A stretch of DNA of 64,000 bases from Scolanthus callimorphus (taxonomy: Eukaryota; Cnidaria; Anthozoa; Actiniaria; Edwardsiidae): NCBI GenBank assembly GCA_033964015.1, contig CM066920.1, forward strand, positions 14,165,912 through 14,229,911, in the 5' to 3' direction. A program made the position numbers and the translations under genes. A model generated the notes under the pieces. The model was not told the DNA's origin. It searched no databases and was given only the letters and a program-made list of their open reading frames with translations. Numbering within the stretch: the first letter of the stretch is position 1; every line of letters begins with the position of its first letter. Shown here piece by piece: positions 60,640-64,000 of this stretch.

Positions 60640-61182
60640 ATTGCGTGAGAGTTAAAACACCAGTGAACTACTGAAGATTCAATTTCCAATAATTGCTAGC
60701 ATTCGCAGTCATCTGATAAACTTGCATTTCCATTCTCGCAGAAGTTATAGTTAAGTCAGTGCTTGCAATTATTAGTGAACACACAACACACAAGTTCGCC
60801 ATCCCTTCGTACTTCCTCTGCCATTATTCATTTTCTTTCTCTTTTCACGCATTCTTCGAGAGTATTCTTCATGTTGGAAGTACCAGATATATATATTTTT
60901 TCCTTTGGCAAGACCGGAAGATTCCTATCAGGAACGTAAATCCTCTGAAAAACATTTCACCTTCTTCTCCATTTCCGCCATTTTGGATTAGCTGGGTGTT
61001 TTGATGCGTGCGACCGCTGGCCAGCTATGACTGTCATGCTTGCCTTATGCTGGCGATGCGGGGTGCATTTATGCCAACTGTGTGTAGGCAAAACTATGCC
61101 GTCCATGGTTGGGCAGTTCTGTTTGAGAAGATAAGTATTTTAGTGTGTTTATCAGTGCACGAGATTGCGCGGGTTGTTCAAG
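60640..61182. other. Intergenic interval
   Basis: No supported gene. Ordinary sequence followed by the target site of the next MITE. Confidence 0.4.
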
Positions 61183-61555
61183 CCCGGGGGGGGGGGGGGG
61201 GGGGGGGGACTCCCATATTTTTTGGGGGGGGTGCTCGTCGGGAACTTTCGTTTTCACCCCTAAAAGGTATCAATCATGGCGTCGCTTAGTTGATTTTGAC
61301 CCCTAAAAGGTACCAAACATGGCGTCGCTTAGTTGATTTTCCCTCGTAATTTTGTCGCGTATTTTTTACGAGGGAAAATACGTCTGAAATTCAGGCTACC
61401 AACAAGTGCGATTTGCTTGATTTGCTAGAACGGACCTCTAACAGGTACCTATCTGGAAAAAAATAGACGTTTTCGAATTTTACCCCTAAAAGATACCAGA
61501 GGCCTGATTTTAAACCCTAAAAGGTACGACGAGCACCCCCCCCCCCCCCCCCGGG
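61183..61555. mobile_element. 373-bp hAT-like MITE with poly-G/poly-C ends
   Basis: It starts CCCGGGGG and ends CCCCCGGG, flanked by an 8-bp duplication TGTTCAAG (61175-61182, 61556-61563). Inside are GGGTGCTCGTCGG and GACGAGCACCC, and repeated CCCTAAAAGGTACCA motifs. It is the best-defined member of a family also seen at 8612 and 54444. Confidence 0.87.
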
Positions 61556-61563
61556 TGTTCAAG

Positions 61564-62404
61564 GTGGATTAAATTTAAACCAGGTTTAGTTCTGAACAAA
61601 ACCATCGAGTCACCATGGTAATTAATCCAGGATTAGAGCGTACTAAACAACTTTCGAGCAACCGGACCAGGATCTAGGCTAGTCTAGGCTGTTCAGTTCA
61701 TTAAATAAATTCGTCGCGGCAAACAAACGACGTTGTAAAAAAAAAACTGGCTGGCTTTCATCCCGCCAAGACTCGCCCACTAGGGTAAATGTCTCCCGTT
61801 TCACATATTGCATTGGCTTTTGACATCTTGAAAACCATAGCTGCTTTTAGCGAGAACGACTATCGCGCGTGCTATATTAGCACGCGGAGCTTCCTTCGGC
61901 GCCACGTAGCGGAGCCCCATAGCTACATGCAGGAGAAGAAGGAAACTTAAAACAAAAGTTTATATGCATCGACCTGTTCTGTTATGGACTTCCGGTTTGT
62001 GTGTTCGTTCGTCCGGCTTCACAAAGGCAACCCATGAAGAGTTTTATAGCAGAGTTAAAAAAAAGTCATATCTTGGGAAGAGATGAACCGCAGACAACCA
62101 AACTTGGGTGAAGTTAGCTAAGTGTCAAGGGGGTTGCAACTGCGCAGTCGCGTGGTATGACGTCATATCAAACGAGAACAGGTTTATATCTTCGGAAGGG
62201 ATGAACGTAAGACAACCAAACTTGGGTGAAGTTGTCTAAGTGGCAAGGGGGGTGCAACTGAATAGTCATGTAGTATGACGTCATAAAATATTTGTGTGTC
62301 AACTTATCCAGGGTTTTAGTAAGTGTTTCCTTGGCCAGTTTTATATTAAGGGGGTTCCGTTTCTTCTTCACTCCTCCGAAGAATAATTCGAGTGGTGTGA
62401 GTTA
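61564..62404. other. Intergenic interval with a 130-bp tandem duplicate
   Basis: 61990-62020 has TTCGTTCGTCCGGCTTCACA. 62060-62165 and 62180-62285 are two tandem copies with GACAACCAAACTTGGGTGAA and ending GTATGACGTCAT, related in module order to the 22000 and 13541 repeats. No gene seen. Confidence 0.6.
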
Positions 62405-62693
62405 CAGTCAAAAGACATGAAGCGTGCCCCCCTAGAGTTGAAGATTCATTTCATTATTCCATTATTGATTTCATTATTCAATCCAAAAATGCATTTTTCA
62501 ATTCAATATTGAAAATTTTGTAATCTAATTAATTACTCTGGGTGAGCAATTGCTTATTCAGAAATCAAAATTTGAACATTTAACATTTTTAATATTGAAT
62601 TCAAAAATGCATTTTTGAATTGAATAATGAAATCAATAATGGAATAATGAATTGAATCTTCAACTCTAGGGGGGCACGCCTGTCTTTTGACTG
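62405..62693. mobile_element. 289-bp palindromic MITE with TTA duplication
   Basis: The ends are CAGTCAAAAGACA and TGTCTTTTGACTG, flanked by TTA (62402-62404, 62694-62696). The arms of about 115 bp are nearly perfect complements, including AAAAATGCATTTTT. Confidence 0.86.
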
Positions 62694-62973
62694 TTACAGA
62701 ATAAAATCCTACCCCCTCTGGATCCCGGGGGGCGTTTCTGCTCAAACATGGAAAAATGAAGAGCAATCAGGACGCGCTACAATCAGCAACAACATTGTAC
62801 AGCGCACTGTTTGCTGAATTTTCTTTCTTATGTTTTATGGGTGTTCGCGATATTAAAGAGTCTGACATAGTATATATGGTATGAAATACTATAAACCTTC
62901 TCTAGACCCTCTCCATTTTTCCCGCGCGCCGTACATTTTCCCGCCATGACGAAGCCGCGAGCATTTTACTCAC

Positions 62974-63537
62974 CTTGAGTTGGGGGCATAACTGGGCTGA
63001 AACTATCAGAGTTGCACAGGTCTCCATGGCAACATTGGTGCGAGCAAGAGATTTCACTTGCACCACTGTCACTGGGTCCTTGCTTAGCGATATTACACAA
63101 CACTTTCGCCGCTTGCGGAGAGCACTGAAGATTCGAAGCACACAGACGCGTGTCGGTAGAGGTTTTCATTTTCATCTCGGCCGTGTAACTTTTTGTGAAC
63201 GATATCACTGTCCTAGAACACTGCCGTTGTCCTGTCTTGCATTCTGATGACTTCACAGTGCAGGGATGGGTTGTTCCTCCACTGCTAATGCAGGTATAGT
63301 TATAGCATTTGATGCCAATCCTAAAGAACCGAAACATCTTTGTCAAATTACTGTATATCATTTTCAATAACGTTGTATTACGTTTCTGTACTCCGAGACG
63401 GCGGCTGAAGCAAACTTACGTTAGGCATGCTTTTCCCATGGATGTTTCGAAGCATAAATTCCCTGTGTACCTTGAGGAAAGGAGAGCATAAGTAGCAAAC
63501 CCACGGCAAAGAAGGGAACTATCTTTGATGCTTCCAT
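62974..63537 (-). CDS. Ly6/uPAR-type secreted protein, first two exons
   Basis: Exon 1 (63537-63471) starts at ATG and encodes a classic signal peptide ending near FFAVGLLLMLSFPQG, with a GT donor. Exon 2 (63320-62974), after a CTTTAG acceptor, encodes a complete LU-type domain: CYNYTC, PCTVKSSEC, GQRQCSRTV, RLCASNLQCS, and the terminal CSHQCCHGDLCN box. It then has a short Pro-rich stretch and a GTGAGT donor. The joined phases differ by one base. A single missing base near 63307 would place the first cysteine right after the signal cleavage site, so I suspect an indel. LU proteins are surface ligands or receptors, usually GPI-anchored; the anchor exon is not found. The lower-coordinate LU exon at 53011 is a different gene, so these may form a cluster. 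Confidence 0.72.
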
Positions 63538-63599
63538 GTCGTCGAATGATCAAATATTTGTGCAAAGAGATATAAATGTGCCGCGCCCTTGCTGTCAAT

Positions 63600-64000
63600 A
63601 AAGGAGGCTAACGCAATCTCAGGTTGTACAGATGACACGATCTAAAACTTTACCCAAAGCAGCATGAAAAGTACATTGATACATTTCAGCTCTCAAATTT
63701 TACTGTCCAGTTTTAGGTGCGAACTGTCCAATTAGAGCGCGCGCAATCCAATTTAAAAATAATTTGACGATTCAAGAAAAATCGATCTGCCGGCACAATG
63801 GGATTTCGAGCTGGCTATACAATTAGAGGTGAAATACACAAACAGTTCCCAGCAAAAGGCTTCCTGTCCTTACCAGCCAGCAGCGAAAAGGGGTCAAGGA
63901 ACAGGTTTTCTGAGGAACAGGCCCGTTGTGATTCCCTGGGACCAAAAGTTCGACTTATAATTTGTCGTAATGTCCCGTATCGCAGTATAAGTCATCGCCG
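63600..64000. other. 5' flank of the Ly6-type gene with a MITE fragment
   Basis: 63833-63945 is the reverse complement of the left end of the 42617 element (CCAGCCAGCAGCGAAA, GAGGAACAG, CCGTTGTG). Nothing else is recognised up to the window edge. Confidence 0.6.

Noticed and set aside
61870..61925. GC-rich palindrome as a terminator or attachment site
   Set aside because: It is an imperfect version of a dispersed motif also at 22200 and has no defined partner or function.

Overview
This is a eukaryotic, almost certainly metazoan, window. It has spliced genes with GT-AG introns, a conserved RBX1 gene, Ly6/uPAR-type and EGF-type secreted proteins, and dense MITE-type repeats. The repertoire (Ngaro-like tyrosine-recombinase retroelement, OTU-bearing Helitron-like element, RecQ-carrying DNA transposon, many TTA-flanked MITEs) suggests an anthozoan cnidarian, perhaps a stony coral. 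That species-level guess is inference; nothing here proves it.

Layout. 44-4989 is a minus-strand Ngaro-like retroelement with split direct repeats and broken gag, RT, RNase H and tyrosine-recombinase frames. Two host genes sit head to head next to it: an AtuA-domain (DUF1446) gene with a mitochondrial-looking N-terminus (minus strand, two exons seen, 9390 down to 8100) and RBX1, the RING subunit of cullin-RING ubiquitin ligases (plus strand, six exons, 9801-12860). 13541-14071 and 21529-21960 are two halves of one 128-bp tandem array. The array is split by a 7.45-kb DNA transposon (14072-21519) with 16-bp inverted termini and a 9-bp target duplication. This transposon carries a RecQ-type helicase gene and a divergent partial transposase-like gene. 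22000-26700 is repeat-rich. 26718-35513 is a Helitron-like element whose 2101-codon OTU-Rep-helicase frame is fully open. 35594-39596 is a TIR element without recognised coding capacity. 39676-40773 encodes a probable seven-pass membrane protein, possibly gustatory-receptor-like. 40783-46000 is a stack of MITEs. 46263-47506 encodes a secreted or surface-anchored EGF protein. 49325-52246 is an inverted-repeat element split by a 5'-truncated LINE. 53011-53313 and 62974-63537 hold minus-strand Ly6/uPAR-type exons. 57034-60624 is a transposon-like unit with a 9-bp target duplication, filled almost entirely with 9-bp and 48-bp minisatellites.

Two themes join the regions. First, a family of non-autonomous elements (41589-41809 and its host copy) shares terminal sequence and 9-bp target duplication length with the RecQ-bearing transposon, suggesting one mobilising system. 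Second, most reading frames except the Helitron and the membrane-protein gene are interrupted by breaks that fit a single missing base, including in RBX1. Part of the apparent decay may therefore be assembly error.
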